From the NCBI RefSeq assembly GCF_003182255.1, contig NZ_QGTQ01000003.1, positions 448,631-512,630 of the forward strand: a DNA stretch of 64,000 nucleotides, given 5' to 3'. Positions 1 to 8,887 of this stretch are shown here, one piece after another. Below the pieces are notes generated by a model. It ran no database searches, was not told the DNA's origin, and saw only the letters and a program-made list of their open reading frames with translations. How positions within the stretch are numbered: the first letter of the stretch is position 1; the number at the start of each line of letters is the position of its first letter. Made by a program: the position numbers and the translations under genes. Origin of the DNA: Paenibacillus cellulosilyticus. Its GTDB lineage: Bacteria; Bacillota; Bacilli; Paenibacillales; Paenibacillaceae.

Positions 1-2925
1 CGACAGTAACGCTGAAGGATGCGCAGGGCAATTCAATAACAACCGGTGGCGAGACGGTAGTCATTACCGCAACGAAGGGCACGATTAGTGCCGTAATAGA
101 TGAAGGCGATGGTACGTACACAGCAACGCTGACTGCGCCGACGACAGTGGGTACTTCAACAGTTAGTGCCACAATTGGTGTTAATGCAATCACATCGACA
201 GCTAGCGTACAGATCGTCCCTGGTACGCCATCAGCAACGATAAGTACTGTTACAGTAGACAATAATACGCTGACAGCAGATGGGACAAGTCAGGCAACAG
301 TGACAGTAACGTTGAAGGATGCGCAAGGAAACGCAATAACAACCGGCGGAGATACGGTAGTCATTACGGCTACGAAGGGCACGGTAAGTGCCGTAATAGA
401 TGAAGGCAATGGCACTTACACAGCGACGCTGACAGCACCGACGATAGTCGGTAATTCCACGGTCAGTGCCACAATAGGCGGCAACGCAATCGCATCGACA
501 GCTAGCATAACATTTGTAGCTGGTACGCCATCAGTAACGACAAGTACAGTTGCAGTAGATAACAATACACTCACGGCAGATGGAACGAGTCAAGCGACGG
601 TGACGGTAACGTTGAAGGATGCGCAAGGAAACGCAATAACAACCGGCGGAGATACGGTAGTCATTACGGCTACGAAGGGCACGGTAAGTGGCGTAATAGA
701 TGAAGGCGATGGCACTTACACAGCAAAGCTGACTGCTCCGACGACAGTTGGTACTTCAACAGTTAGTGCCACAATAGGCGGCAACGCAATCGCATCGACA
801 GCCAGCGTACAGTTCATCCCAGGTACGCCATCAGCAACGACAAGTATCGTTGCAGTAGACAACAATACGCTGACAGCAGATGGGACAAGTCAGGCAACAG
901 TAACAGTAACGTTGAAGGATGCGCAAGGTAACGCAATAACACCCGGTGGCGAGACGGTAGTCATTAACGCTACGAAAGGCACGGTAAGTGCCGTAACAGA
1001 TAAAGGTGATGGTACGTACACAGCAACGTTGACTGCGCCGACGACAGTTGGTACTTCAACGGTCAGTGCAAAGGTAGGCGGCAACGCAATCGCATCGACA
1101 GCGACTGTACAGTTTGAGTCCGGTACGCCATCCGCGTCGACCAGTACGGTCGCAGTGGGCGTTGGCACACTGACAGCGGATGGAACAAGTCAGACGAACG
1201 TAACGGTGACGTTAAAGGATGGACAGGGCAATGCAATAACAACAGGTGGTACGTCTGTTGCTATTATCGCAACGAAAGGAATAATAAGTGCAGTAACAGA
1301 CAATGGCAACGGTACCTATACGGCGACGTTGACGGCTCCTACGACGGTGGGCACATCCACTATCAGTGCAACAATTGGTGGTAGCGCAATTACATCGACG
1401 GCGACTGTACAGTTCATCCCAGGTACGCCATCAACAACGACAAGCCTCGTTTCAGTAGACAACAGTATGCTGACAGCAGACGGAGCAAGTCAGGCAACAG
1501 TGACAGTAACGCTGAAGGACGCGCAAGGCAACGAAATAACGACCGGTGGTGAGACGGTTGTAATTACAGCAACGTCAGGAACTGTGAGTGCCGTAACAGA
1601 TAAAGGTGATGGTACGTACACAGCAACGTTGACTGCGCCGACGACAGTGGGTACTTCAACAGTCAGTGCAAAGGTAGGCGGCAACGCAATCGCATCGACA
1701 GCGACTGTACAGTTTGAGTCCGGTACGCCATCCGCGTCGACCAGTACGGTCGCAGTGGGCGTTGGCACACTGACAGCGGATGGAACAAGTCAGACGAACG
1801 TGACGGTGACGTTGAAGGATGGACAGGGCAATGCAATAACAACAGGTGTTACGTCTGTTGCTATTAGCGCAACGAAAGGGACGGTAAGTGCAGTAACAGA
1901 CAATGGCAACGGTACCTACACGGCGACGTTGACGGCTCCTACGACGGTGGGTGCATCCACTATCAGTGCAACAATTGGTGGTAGCGCAATTGCATCGACG
2001 GCGACTGTACAGTTCATCTCTGGTACGCCATCAACAACGACAAGCCTCGTTTCAGTAGACAACAGTATGCTGACAGCAGACGGAGCAAGTCAGGCAACAG
2101 TGACAGTAACGCTGAAGGACGCGCAAGGCAACGAAATAACGACCGGTGGTGAGACGGTTGTAATTACAGCAACGTCAGGAACTGTGAGTGCCGTAACAGA
2201 TAAAGGTGATGGTACGTACACAGCAACGCTGACAGCACCGACGATAGTCGGTACTTCAACGGTCAGTGCAAAGGTAGGCGGAAACGCAATCGCATCGACA
2301 GCCAGCGTACAGTTCGTACCAGGTACGCCATCAGCAACAACAAGTATCGTTGCAGTAGACAACAATACGCTGACAGCAGATGGGACAAGTCAAGCAACAG
2401 TGACGGTAACATTGAAGGATGCGCAAGGCAACGCAATAACGACCGGTGGTGAGACGGTGGTAATTACAGCAACGTCAGGAACTGTGAGTGCCGTAACAGA
2501 TAAAGGTGATGGTACGTACACGGCAACACTTACTGCACCAACGACAGTCGGCACAGCAACACTCAGTGCGACAGTAGGCGGCAATGCAATCACATCGACA
2601 ACCAGCGTACAGTTCGTCCATGGAACGCCGTCAGCTTCGACAAGCACCATTGCAGTAGATAAGACGACAATGATGGCTGATGGAAAGAGCCAGACCAATG
2701 TAACGGTAACGTTGAAAGATGCCCAAGGTAATGCCGTTACAGTCGGAGGCGATTCGGTTTCGATTACAGTGTCAAAAGGAACTGTAGGAACAGTAGTGGA
2801 CAAAGGTGATGGTACTTATGTCGCGACACTGACATCACCAACTGCACCTTCTAAGGTTTCGGTCACTGCCAAAGTCAACGGAAGTGCAATTGTTTCTCAG
2901 GTTGAAGTCCAATTTACAGCTGTTC
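1..2925 (+). repeat. 300-bp in-frame tandem repeat array with a recent 600-bp duplication
   Basis: The coding sequence repeats with a period of exactly 300 bp (for example near 301, 601, 901 and on to 2701). Superimposed is a 600-bp higher-order unit: bases about 1021-1620 and 1621-2220 differ at only a few positions, and long stretches (1081-1200 against 1681-1800, 1441-1620 against 2041-2220) are identical. This points to recent unequal crossing-over or gene conversion. The last copy (from about 2626) is the most diverged, as is usual at array edges. Confidence 0.95.
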
Positions 2926-4187
2926 CTAGCGTATACCCAATGCCTGGGAGCGATAATTCGGTTCCAGTTTCGATTAACGCTTCTCAAGTGTCGGGAATGG
3001 CAACAGTCCGTACCAATTCAGATGGAGAGAAGTGGTTGGATATTCAGATCGATTCCACTTCCATTACACAAGCGCTTGAATCACTTACGAATAGCGCTAA
3101 GCAAGAAGTAATGGTATCGACTCAATATGAAGCGGACAACTATGTACTGCAGCTTTCGGGAATGGCGGTGAAGTTGCTCAACGAACATGATGCTTCAATT
3201 ATTTTAGCTACGAAACTTGGCCAGTACAGTCTGCCTCTCAATGAAATAGTGAAACAAGGCTCCGAATGGAATAATGAGGATGTCATTCAAATCACGATAC
3301 AGACAAGCCAGCTCGATGAGTTGTCTGGACTGCAGGAAGAGGCAGCTGAGAGCGGTCTCCACTTGATTGGCGATCCCGTTCAATTCGAGGTTTACGTGCT
3401 TCATAATGGTGAAAGCAAAGAAATCACCACTTTTACAGGTTACGTTGAACGAATCATGTTCCTGCCGACGAATGCAGGAGAAGCATCGACGGTTATGGTG
3501 TGGGATGCAACAAAAGGTCTCCGTCCGGTTCCAACACAGTTTGTCGAAGTGGATGGACGTTCGGCTGCTGTTGTTCACAGTATTACAAACAGTGTGTATG
3601 TACTTGTATCTAGAACTTCAACGCTTACTGACATTCAGGATCATTGGGCTGCAAATGAAATTAGCGATATGAACCGCAGAATGATCATTAATGGGGTCAA
3701 TGGCAGCGAATTCGCACCAGATAAGGCGATTACGCGTGCAGAACTTGCTGCATTGCTCGCAAGGGCGTTAGGATTGCCGCAATCGGATCAATCTGCGGGC
3801 TTCACTGACGTAAGCGATTCAAGCTGGTACAGTGCGTCCATTGCTGCGGTGAAAGCTTATGGACTAATGGATGGCTATAAGGATGGGACATTCAAACCGA
3901 ACCAAGAGATCTCGCGTCAAGAAGCGATTGTTACCATGATCCGGGCACTGCAATTGACCAAGGGCGAAGCGGCATCAAGCTCTATTGGGTCGGAAGTTGA
4001 TTTAGGTGCTTATTCCGATAACGGTCAAGTAGGTGAATGGGCGCGCACAGCCATTCAGACGGCAATCCAAGAAGGCTTAATGAAAGGTTATGGAGACGCA
4101 CTATATCCGACAAAGTCGTTAACTCGCGCGGAGACAGCCGTTCTCCTGTACCGGATGCTGCAAAAAGCAGGATTTATTAACGAGTAG
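1..4187 (+). CDS. S-layer-anchored surface protein with tandem Ig-like repeats (5' end outside window)
   Basis: The frame is open from base 3, so the gene starts upstream of the window. Nine full copies and one partial copy of a 100-residue Ig-like (invasin/Big_1-type) domain run to about base 2925. Each copy carries variants of the motifs LTADGTSQ, VTLKDAQGN and DGTYTATLTAP. A non-repetitive region of roughly 230 residues follows. Three SLH domains close the protein (bases about 3625-4185), with the family's ITRAE/ISRQE/LTRAE-type motifs. SLH domains bind pyruvylated secondary cell-wall polymer, so the protein should sit on the outer surface with the Ig repeats as a stalk. The function of the distal end cannot be seen. 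The stop is followed at once by a strong terminator. Certain as to class; ligand unknown. Confidence 0.93.
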   Translation, partial: TVTLKDAQGNSITTGGETVVITATKGTISAVIDEGDGTYTATLTAPTTVGTSTVSATIGVNAITSTASVQIVPGTPSATISTVTVDNNTLTADGTSQATVTVTLKDAQGNAITTGGDTVVITATKGTVSAVIDEGNGTYTATLTAPTIVGNSTVSATIGGNAIASTASITFVAGTPSVTTSTVAVDNNTLTADGTSQATVTVTLKDAQGNAITTGGDTVVITATKGTVSGVIDEGDGTYTAKLTAPTTVGTSTVSATIGGNAIASTASVQFIPGTPSATTSIVAVDNNTLTADGTSQATVTVTLKDAQGNAITPGGETVVINATKGTVSAVTDKGDGTYTATLTAPTTVGTSTVSAKVGGNAIASTATVQFESGTPSASTSTVAVGVGTLTADGTSQTNVTVTLKDGQGNAITTGGTSVAIIATKGIISAVTDNGNGTYTATLTAPTTVGTSTISATIGGSAITSTATVQFIPGTPSTTTSLVSVDNSMLTADGASQATVTVTLKDAQGNEITTGGETVVITATSGTVSAVTDKGDGTYTATLTAPTTVGTSTVSAKVGGNAIASTATVQFESGTPSASTSTVAVGVGTLTADGTSQTNVTVTLKDGQGNAITTGVTSVAISATKGTVSAVTDNGNGTYTATLTAPTTVGASTISATIGGSAIASTATVQFISGTPSTTTSLVSVDNSMLTADGASQATVTVTLKDAQGNEITTGGETVVITATSGTVSAVTDKGDGTYTATLTAPTIVGTSTVSAKVGGNAIASTASVQFVPGTPSATTSIVAVDNNTLTADGTSQATVTVTLKDAQGNAITTGGETVVITATSGTVSAVTDKGDGTYTATLTAPTTVGTATLSATVGGNAITSTTSVQFVHGTPSASTSTIAVDKTTMMADGKSQTNVTVTLKDAQGNAVTVGGDSVSITVSKGTVGTVVDKGDGTYVATLTSPTAPSKVSVTAKVNGSAIVSQVEVQFTAVPSVYPMPGSDNSVPVSINASQVSGMATVRTNSDGEKWLDIQIDSTSITQALESLTNSAKQEVMVSTQYEADNYVLQLSGMAVKLLNEHDASIILATKLGQYSLPLNEIVKQGSEWNNEDVIQITIQTSQLDELSGLQEEAAESGLHLIGDPVQFEVYVLHNGESKEITTFTGYVERIMFLPTNAGEASTVMVWDATKGLRPVPTQFVEVDGRSAAVVHSITNSVYVLVSRTSTLTDIQDHWAANEISDMNRRMIINGVNGSEFAPDKAITRAELAALLARALGLPQSDQSAGFTDVSDSSWYSASIAAVKAYGLMDGYKDGTFKPNQEISRQEAIVTMIRALQLTKGEAASSSIGSEVDLGAYSDNGQVGEWARTAIQTAIQEGLMKGYGDALYPTKSLTRAETAVLLYRMLQKAGFINE

Positions 4188-4225
4188 ACGAAATCTTTCA
4201 ACCAGATTGTTCTATATCTTATTTT

Positions 4226-4260
4226 GTAAAAGGCACCTAATTTGGTGCCTTTTACTTTTT
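4226..4260 (+). terminator. Rho-independent terminator of the surface-protein gene
   Basis: A perfect 12-bp stem (GTAAAAGGCACC / GGTGCCTTTTAC) with a short loop is followed by TTTTT. It lies 40 bp after the stop codon. Confidence 0.9.
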
Positions 4261-4419
4261 CCGAAAACAGTAAATGAAGATGAAGTGATGACTTATATAT
4301 AACGACTTCTAATTTTTCCTTTTGCATCATTTTGGGTATAATACTTGGTAGAAACGACTTGAAGTCATTAAGTTTGTGATTACTAATGATAGAGAATAAA
4401 GAAGAGAATGGGGATAGAT

Positions 4420-4884
4420 ATGGCGTACATCGTTGATTTTAAAAATGTGTCTACAGTTGGTCTCGAGTCATCGCCTGTAGTTGATGCACTTGCGGGTTTA
4501 CGTGCGAATGAAGCCCGTTATTTCATGAACAAATACAAGCATGAATTCACGACGGTCCCAGCTAGCGAGGGTCAGAACAACATTGATCGAGTGACTCGTA
4601 TTTTGAAAGAAGAACGCAATATTGAGTTTGCGGCTAAGCCATTAGAAACGACGAGATTCCAAGTGGAAAATATCGATTGGACCTTCGTGTTCTACGAGGA
4701 TGGTCTCGCGGTTAACGTCCTGTACACGATTGATGATCCGAAGAAGCGGGCGGTTGGATTCAAGCTTTCAGAGGGAATGGAAATACCGCAGGAGCTGGAA
4801 AGTAAGTTTAAGTTCGCTAGACAGAAGTCTAAGCTTGCCGGAACGATCCGTGGCTCGTTTTTTGTGATTAAGGGTGAATATTAA
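4420..4884 (+). CDS. Conserved hypothetical protein, 154 aa
   Basis: A soluble, charged protein that I do not recognise. It has no signal peptide, membrane segment or known motif that I can see. The ATG at 4420 (MAYIVDF) is preferred because GGGGAT precedes it at suitable spacing; an in-frame ATG at 4408 has a weaker site. The C-terminal half (about residues 75-154) looks like alternating beta strands with lysine-rich turns. The gene is monocistronic, with its own terminator directly downstream. Confidence 0.7.
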   Translation: MAYIVDFKNVSTVGLESSPVVDALAGLRANEARYFMNKYKHEFTTVPASEGQNNIDRVTRILKEERNIEFAAKPLETTRFQVENIDWTFVFYEDGLAVNVLYTIDDPKKRAVGFKLSEGMEIPQELESKFKFARQKSKLAGTIRGSFFVIKGEY

Positions 4885-4892
4885 TTATTATA

Positions 4893-4931
4893 AAATCCTC
4901 TATTTCGTGTAATGGAATAGAGGATTTATTT
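4893..4931 (+). terminator. Rho-independent terminator
   Basis: A perfect 12-bp inverted repeat (AAATCCTCTATT / AATAGAGGATTT) 9 bp after the stop of the preceding gene is followed by a short T-rich stretch. Confidence 0.8.
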
Positions 4932-4982
4932 TGGAGATGTATCCATGAACAATACCAATTGATTATGGAGAGGACTGATCCT

Positions 4983-5459
4983 ATGAGTAGAATCCATCAC
5001 GAAGTTCCGATCAGATGCACTGGAATTGCAGCGGTACTGCTTAGACGAACGGATAATGACCACAAAGTTCTTTTATTAAAACGTAACTCTGCAGTCCTTA
5101 GGGATACTTGGTGCTATATTGGCGGCGGTATTGAGGAAGGTGAGAAAGCTTGGGAAGCTGCTCTGAGAGAGATTCGAGAAGAAACGAGCATTACCCAAGT
5201 AGTCTTATACAATACCAATAAGTTCGATCAATTCTACTCGGCCCAAGCGGACTACATCTATGTTGCACCTGTATTTGTTGGATACGTGGATGACGATCAA
5301 GAGGTCATACTGAACCATGAGCATAGTCAATACGAGTGGTTGACGTTTAATGAGGCAATGGATAGAGTCAGTCTACCGGGAAACGATGAGGTACTTGCCT
5401 TTATTGAGAAGCATTTTGTAAGGAAGGCTCCTTCTGAATGGCTGCGTGTTAGCATGTAG
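4983..5459 (+). CDS. Nudix hydrolase
   Basis: Nudix-fold pyrophosphohydrolase acting on a nucleoside diphosphate linked to another group; the substrate cannot be predicted. The Nudix box is intact in its catalytic acids (GGGIEEGE, then REIREETSI), with Thr replacing the usual Gly near the end. The start at 4983 is chosen because GGAGAGG lies 9 bp upstream; upstream in-frame TTG 4959 and ATG 4965 lack a ribosome binding site. Length about 158 aa is typical of the family. Single gene, no clear operon partner. Confidence 0.85.
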   Translation: MSRIHHEVPIRCTGIAAVLLRRTDNDHKVLLLKRNSAVLRDTWCYIGGGIEEGEKAWEAALREIREETSITQVVLYNTNKFDQFYSAQADYIYVAPVFVGYVDDDQEVILNHEHSQYEWLTFNEAMDRVSLPGNDEVLAFIEKHFVRKAPSEWLRVSM

Positions 5460-5559
5460 CACAGTAAAGTGCATGGAATTAACGGTCGCGTGATTTTATA
5501 ATAAAGAAACCAAAACCGAGTGGAGGTGGAAGGCTGTTGTCAATGGAGAAGCAGAAGGC

Positions 5560-6021
5560 CAGCTTAATGGGCGATTTTCTCTGTTTCGAGCGAATTCGAA
5601 TTTATCCGTACTGCCCACCGTTTCAATGATGCGGCCTGCCCCTAACGCACGAGCCACTTGACCAAGCGAACTGCCCACACCGCCAGCAGCGGCGTGGATT
5701 AGAACGGTATCACCAGGCTGCATACGTGAGATATTCGATAGAATCATATACGCGGTTGTTGCATTGGAAGGAATCGGCCGCAGCTTCTGCAAGAGAACGA
5801 CCTGCATGGAAGGCATCGTCAAGCGGGAACGCGAACAACCTCCGCATAACCACCGCTGTCTACAATGGATAATGCCGCGACATGTTGACCCACATGTAAT
5901 CCGGTGACGTGCTCACCAACGGCGCGAATCGTACCGGATACCTCGATGCTGGGGCTGTATCGCGAACCGTCAAAACTTGAGAATCGCCGAACTGTGGGAT
6001 AACAATAGCTTTCATATTCAT
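5560..6021 (-). pseudogene. Decayed quinone oxidoreductase (MDR/zinc-type alcohol dehydrogenase superfamily)
   Basis: The minus strand opens with a good ribosome binding site and a normal N-terminus (MNMKAIVIPQFGDSQVL, start at 6021). It then jumps frame into SIEVSGTIRAVGEHV and later into a third segment with PSNATTAYMIL and the NADPH-binding AAAGGVGSSLGQ. About 40-50 residues are missing between the first two segments. The region after the nucleotide-binding motif, normally another 120 or so residues, is lost. The gene is therefore broken by at least one internal deletion, frameshifts and a 3' truncation. Intact homologues act as NADPH-dependent quinone reductases or enoyl reductases. The limits given are approximate. 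Confidence 0.85.
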
Positions 6022-6136
6022 CTTTCATACCTCCGTATTGGAAATGTTCTCGAAGTCCAGTATGGTTCATGGAAGACAAGTCAAACAGTTAAGCATTATA
6101 CTGGTATTGAAAGTAATAGGCAGTTCATTAAGTCTC

Positions 6137-6169
6137 AGTCTCAGCATTTTGCTGCTGAGGCTTTTTTTA
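6137..6169 (+). terminator. Orphan terminator-like hairpin
   Basis: AGTCTCAGCA pairs with TGCTGAGGCT (one G-U pair) and is followed by TTTTTT. No intact plus-strand gene lies just upstream, so it is either a relic of a lost gene or insulates the promoter that begins 20 bp further on. Confidence 0.65.
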
Positions 6170-6189
6170 TTTCGGCAGCAAAATAGTTG

Positions 6190-6244
6190 TTGACTGGACA
6201 CTGTTCGGTGTCCTATAATCCAATCAGACACCAAATGGTGTCTG
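6190..6244 (+). promoter_or_regulatory. Sigma-A promoter with two palindromic operators
   Basis: TTGACT (6190-6195) and TATAAT (6214-6219) are separated by 18 bp. The spacer is itself a palindrome, GGACAC-N6-GTGTCC (6196-6213). A second, longer palindrome, CAGACACCA-AA-TGGTGTCTG (6225-6244), covers the start-site region. Both share the core GACAC/GTGTC, and their centres are 30 bp apart, about three helical turns. This is a typical layout for a repressor dimer binding twice on one DNA face. It drives the DoxX gene at 6310; no regulator gene is adjacent. Confidence 0.85.
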
Positions 6245-6309
6245 ATTAATGAAGGTGAACCAATCGCGTAAGAGAGGGAATATGAAATCCATTAAGGAGG
6301 AATAGTCAT

Positions 6310-6657
6310 ATGTATATCATGTTTGTCATTCTTCAAAGCTTTCTGCTCGTTGCTATGTCATTTGGAGGTGCTACTAAGCTAACCGGTTCGAAAAATTTTG
6401 TAGAAATGTTCGATTCACTTAAGCTGCCGCAATGGTTTCGCGTCGTGACGGGAATCGTTCAACTAGCTGGAGCTGTCGGCCTTGTCATTGGTTATTGGGA
6501 TCGTGAAATTGCGGCTTGGGCCGGGATCTGGCTCGGCGTCACCATGTTGGTTGCATTCCTGACGCATCTCCGGGTGAAACATCCAGTAGGGCAAGCCTTT
6601 CCAGCATTATTCCTTACATGCATTGCTGCTGCATTGGTAGTTGTGCAAGCCGTTTAA
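6310..6657 (+). CDS. DoxX-like small membrane protein
   Basis: A protein of 115 aa with four predicted membrane helices and the DoxX-like hallmarks (GGATKLTGS early, an amphipathic FVEMFDSLKLPQWF stretch, GIVQLAGAVGLVIG, and a basic HLRVKHP loop before the last helix). DoxX-like proteins are poorly understood inner-membrane proteins, often placed with quinone or thiol-redox genes. A perfect AAGGAGG lies before ATG 6310. It is monocistronic, transcribed from the operator-controlled promoter at 6190. The adjacent oxidoreductase relic suggests the two once belonged to one stress-responsive unit. Confidence 0.85.
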   Translation: MYIMFVILQSFLLVAMSFGGATKLTGSKNFVEMFDSLKLPQWFRVVTGIVQLAGAVGLVIGYWDREIAAWAGIWLGVTMLVAFLTHLRVKHPVGQAFPALFLTCIAAALVVVQAV

Positions 6658-6665
6658 ACCAATAA

Positions 6666-6694
6666 GAAGGCCCATCCATTGTGGATGGGCCTTC
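6666..6694. terminator. Bidirectional terminator between convergent genes
   Basis: A perfect 13-bp stem (GAAGGCCCATCCA / TGGATGGGCCTTC) with a 3-nt loop lies between the DoxX gene and the convergent DUF4349 gene. The T-tract is poor on both strands. Confidence 0.75.
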
Positions 6695-6710
6695 GCATTT
6701 AGCATACCTC

Positions 6711-7763
6711 TTACGTATGTTGGTCGTCTGTAGGTGGATTCAGATCATCACTAGTTGCGGTTTGATCATTCTGCTGCGATGTAGGGCTTGGTGCGGGCTT
6801 GGTGCGTTTCTTACGGCGATTTACAATGTAAATGATAAAGATGATGACGCCTATAACTGGGAGCAGCGGGACTAAGAAGGCAGCAACAATAACGATGGCT
6901 TTCCCGAGTTCGACAAGCATATCAGCGCTTTTATTCAGTGCATTGCCGGCTTTTTTCATAAGACTTGGCTGCACATCCAAGCTAACTTCGGAGCTATCTC
7001 CGTTAAGCGTCTGATACATTTTAATGTTAATAGTTGAGTATTGGACATTCTGGTCGATGTAGCGCATTCTGCCTTTTATCCGTTCAATATCCTCTTGAAC
7101 CTGGGCAAGTTCATTGGAGAAGGCGACAAGATCTTTGGACGTTTTAGCGCTTTCCATAAAAGCGAGCAGACGAGCTTCGGCTACTTCTTTCGCTTTTAAG
7201 CGAGCGGTGAGGTCTGCATACTCTTCGGTTACGTCTTCGCCGTTAATGCTTTTGCTCAGCTTCTTATCTGGCATCTTGTCGATCGCATCGATGAACGTAT
7301 TGAAACCATTGGCCGGCACCTTGATTTTGAAAGAGCCGCTCATTTCATTGGAGGATTGATCCTCGGTGAACGATAGCAAGAAACCGCCGCTGTTAGTAAT
7401 TAACTTGTCAATTGTATTGCGTGCATTGGCAAAATCTTTGACCTGCATCCGAAGATCCGCCGTATAAATGACCTGGCGATTGAAGTCCGTCTGTGTGGAC
7501 GTATCGGCTATTCCGCTGCTCGTCTGACTTGTTTCAGCTGCGGCCGTATCGGCATCGGCTGTTTCCGCTGTTGTTGTATTACTCGTTCTAAATCCATCCA
7601 CTACTTTAGAATCTGCTTTTGACATCGGTGCTTCCGTAGCTGCTGTTGCTTCTGATTTCGATGAATCCTGACTACTGCTGCAGGCTGCAAGACTTGCTGT
7701 AAGCATGATGATTGCAAGCCAAACGCCGATCTTTGACGCAAACCTTTTTCTCTCTGTTCTCAT
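6711..7763 (-). CDS. DUF4349 lipoprotein with C-terminal membrane helix
   Basis: A protein of 350 aa. The N-terminus is a lipoprotein signal (basic start, hydrophobic stretch, lipobox LAAC then SSS). A low-complexity Ala/Thr/Ser/Glu linker follows to about residue 95. The DUF4349 domain (starting near VIYTADLRMQVKDF) includes a long heptad-rich helical stretch (about residues 175-240), likely coiled coil. One long hydrophobic segment (AIVIVAAFLVPLLPVIGV) and a basic Lys/Arg tail end the protein. It is anchored at the cell surface; its role is unknown for the family. The gene stands alone. Confidence 0.85.
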   Translation of the reverse strand: MRTERKRFASKIGVWLAIIMLTASLAACSSSQDSSKSEATAATEAPMSKADSKVVDGFRTSNTTTAETADADTAAAETSQTSSGIADTSTQTDFNRQVIYTADLRMQVKDFANARNTIDKLITNSGGFLLSFTEDQSSNEMSGSFKIKVPANGFNTFIDAIDKMPDKKLSKSINGEDVTEEYADLTARLKAKEVAEARLLAFMESAKTSKDLVAFSNELAQVQEDIERIKGRMRYIDQNVQYSTINIKMYQTLNGDSSEVSLDVQPSLMKKAGNALNKSADMLVELGKAIVIVAAFLVPLLPVIGVIIFIIYIVNRRKKRTKPAPSPTSQQNDQTATSDDLNPPTDDQHT

Positions 7764-7896
7764 ATGGCGCCCCCTATGGCATGATTCGAGATGGAATTAT
7801 CTAGCTGCATACCTTACAGACGTATGAATTACCATTAGGTTGCAATTCGTAAGTGAAAGATTGGCTATAGAGCATACGTTCTGTTTAAGGGGGACG

Positions 7897-7926
7897 CAAA
7901 AACCCACTCCGTATTTGAAGTGGGTA
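7897..7926 (-). terminator. Terminator of the VanZ-family gene
   Basis: On the minus strand, ACCCACT pairs with AGTGGGT and a T-run follows. It lies about 30 bp after the VanZ-family stop codon. Confidence 0.75.
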
Positions 7927-7956
7927 TTGATCATAGATCCTATGAGATTAATGCAC

Positions 7957-8478
7957 TCAGCTCAATGCGGCAGCAGTTTTGTACGGTCTAATGATACCGA
8001 ATAACAGATGGAAGATGATACAGCCCAGCATGCCGCCGGCTGTGTTCAGAATCAAATCGTCGACGTCGAACATTCCGATACTGCACAGAAGCTGAATACT
8101 TTCGAGCAGTAGACATAGCGCAAAGGATAGGACGAATACCCATACATACAACCGAATGCCATGCATGCGACCATTCATGAGGAACGGGATAAACATGCCG
8201 AACGGGATGAACAAGCCAATATTTCCGTAGAATTGAATCGAATCGTATAGGGAATGACTATTCAAATTTTCTGTGATCGTACGGAACGGGATCAAGTTCG
8301 CCATTTCCCATCGATAATGGAGCCGACCCATGTCAGCAATAGCCCATTTAGCTTGTTTTAATAAAAACATAAGATCCACATGGGCAAATTTGAACAAGAT
8401 GATTTTTACCAAAATGTACATATATACGACGAACAGCACCGCAGTCGGCATTGCTTTAATCGCTCGTAAACTTCTCAT
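7957..8478 (-). CDS. VanZ family membrane protein
   Basis: A protein of 173 aa with about five hydrophobic segments. The VanZ-like pattern is visible: NLIPFRTI after the first helices, NIGLFIPFGMFIPFL in the middle and a DVDDLILNTAGGMLGC signature near the end. VanZ-family proteins are membrane proteins linked in some members to teicoplanin resistance; most chromosomal members have no known role. GGCGGG precedes ATG 8478. Single gene with its own terminator. Confidence 0.85.
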   Translation of the reverse strand: MRSLRAIKAMPTAVLFVVYMYILVKIILFKFAHVDLMFLLKQAKWAIADMGRLHYRWEMANLIPFRTITENLNSHSLYDSIQFYGNIGLFIPFGMFIPFLMNGRMHGIRLYVWVFVLSFALCLLLESIQLLCSIGMFDVDDLILNTAGGMLGCIIFHLLFGIIRPYKTAAALS

Positions 8479-8609
8479 CGATGCATCCCGCCTTTCATAA
8501 AGACAGTATAGAGCAAGGCCCTAAATTAAAAATAAGTAAATCCTTAAATTTTCATAAAAATGTTATTCAGCTTGGATTTGACTTTGATGATCGAAGCGGA
8601 AATACGCGG

Positions 8610-8650
8610 AAGCTCACGAAGGACTGAAGAGGTCCTAAGTGAGCTTTTTT
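8610..8650 (+). terminator. Orphan terminator in the 8479-8887 gap
   Basis: AGCTCAC pairs with GTGAGCT, enclosing a second stem (AGGACT / AGGTCCT), and TTTTTT follows. No plus-strand gene ends here, since the gene to the left is on the minus strand. It may end a short transcript or be a relic. I see nothing else definable in the 400-bp gap apart from the ribosome binding site of the next gene. Confidence 0.7.
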
Positions 8651-8887
8651 GCTGATTGCAAATATAATGCTGCGAGATCGCAAATTTCGATATTTTTCAT
8701 AGAAGTGAACTAGTTAAATAGTCGCTAATAGTAGGTAAAATTATTCGGTATGATTATTTATGAGGGGGAAGTCGCGAGAAAAACTATTTATTTGCTGTAA
8801 TAGATTACTAGGTCATCCTCACCAATATCTACATCTAAAGTTTCCACTCCTGCGTTGATCGAGTGTCTATTGCGCAGAAGGAGCGCC

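Noticed and set aside
890-2803. Several long open frames on the minus strand over the Ig repeats
   Set aside because: They recur with the 300-bp period, have proteins rich in Val, Thr and Pro with no start context, and are shadows of the repetitive plus-strand gene.
4322-4342. Promoter TTGCAT / TATAAT upstream of the 4420 gene
   Set aside because: The spacing is only 9 bp; the TATAAT may be a real -10 box but no -35 element sits at the right distance.
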